Part shown: piece after piece, positions 14,465 through 14,531 of the stretch
How the letters are laid out: every line of letters starts with the position of its first letter
Numbering within the stretch: position 1 is the first letter of the stretch
Assembly (NCBI GenBank): GCA_902766515.1
Contig: CACXEB010000208.1
Location: 1-14,531 of the forward strand
Length of the DNA stretch: 14,531 nucleotides
Direction of reading: 5' to 3'
Source: an uncultured Eubacteriales bacterium
GTDB taxonomy: Bacteria; Bacillota_A; Clostridia; Christensenellales; Aristaeellaceae
Position numbers and translations under genes: made by a program
Notes under the pieces: generated by a model
What the model saw: only the letters and a program-made list of their open reading frames with translations
What the model was told of the DNA's origin: nothing
The model's database searches: none

Positions 14465-14531
14465 TTATTCAGCGGCTTCTTCAGCAGGCGCTTCGGCTTC
14501 CTCGGGAGCGGCTTCGTCGGCGGGCGCTTCG
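14465..14531 (-). CDS. C-terminal tail of an unidentified protein (partial)
   Basis: Only the last 22 codons, including the TAA stop, lie in the window. They encode a low-complexity Glu/Ala/Pro tail ending EEAEAPAEEAAE. Acidic Ala/Glu tails like this occur on several clostridial proteins, including some ribosomal proteins, but the identity cannot be decided from this fragment. The reading frame, the adjacent intrinsic terminator and the codon pattern support it as a real gene end. Confidence 0.65.
   Translation of the reverse strand, partial: EAPADEAAPEEAEAPAEEAAE

Overview
The window looks like a chromosomal stretch from a GC-rich member of the Clostridia (Bacillota). Pointers are strong AGGAGG-type ribosome binding sites, sigma-A-like promoters, short intergenic gaps, a ferredoxin-type aldo/keto reductase, a secreted BspA-type leucine-rich-repeat protein with Pro/Thr linkers, and a clostridial-style MurNAc kinase next to murQ. 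An anaerobic gut or rumen relative is my inference; no rRNA or other taxonomic marker is present. There is no tRNA, rRNA, CRISPR array, insertion sequence or phage gene.

Layout. (1) 1-4858, plus strand: the 3' end of an aldo/keto reductase with two 4Fe-4S motifs, a sugar-phosphate nucleotidyltransferase-like protein, a GNAT acetyltransferase and an 896-residue secreted mosaic protein. Gaps are 6-26 nt, so they could share a transcript. The mosaic protein has leucine-rich repeats, a 34-residue Pro-rich repeat in two blocks either side of a short solute-binding-protein-like domain, a Pro/Thr linker and a small beta-rich C-terminal domain. (2) 4859-4952: convergent spacer with a 16-bp hairpin terminator. 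(3) 7572-4953, minus strand: an M18 aminopeptidase followed 16 nt later by a NYN nuclease-like/LOTUS/alpha-CTD-like fusion, both behind one good sigma-A-like promoter. (4) 7573-7725: divergent promoter region. (5) 7726-11227, plus strand: purB, a second GNAT protein and a cytoplasmic nagZ. (6) 14212-11213, minus strand: ECF sigma factor, putative membrane anti-sigma factor, murQ and a murK-like kinase, packed with a 4-nt overlap and gaps of 15 and 7 nt behind a near-consensus promoter. nagZ and the kinase gene overlap tail to tail by 15 bp. (7) 14465-14531, minus strand: the acidic C-terminal tail of an unidentified gene, with its own terminator.

How the genes work together. NagZ, the MurNAc/GlcNAc kinase and MurQ form a peptidoglycan-recycling set: NagZ releases GlcNAc and MurNAc-containing products, the kinase phosphorylates the free amino sugars at C6, and MurQ converts MurNAc-6-P to GlcNAc-6-P. 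The kinase and etherase genes appear to share a transcript with an ECF sigma/anti-sigma pair, which suggests a link between envelope sensing and wall recycling. The other notable items are the NYN-LOTUS-alphaCTD-like fusion and the repeat-flanked domain in the secreted protein. I see no clear sign of a wholly new defence or mobile system here.
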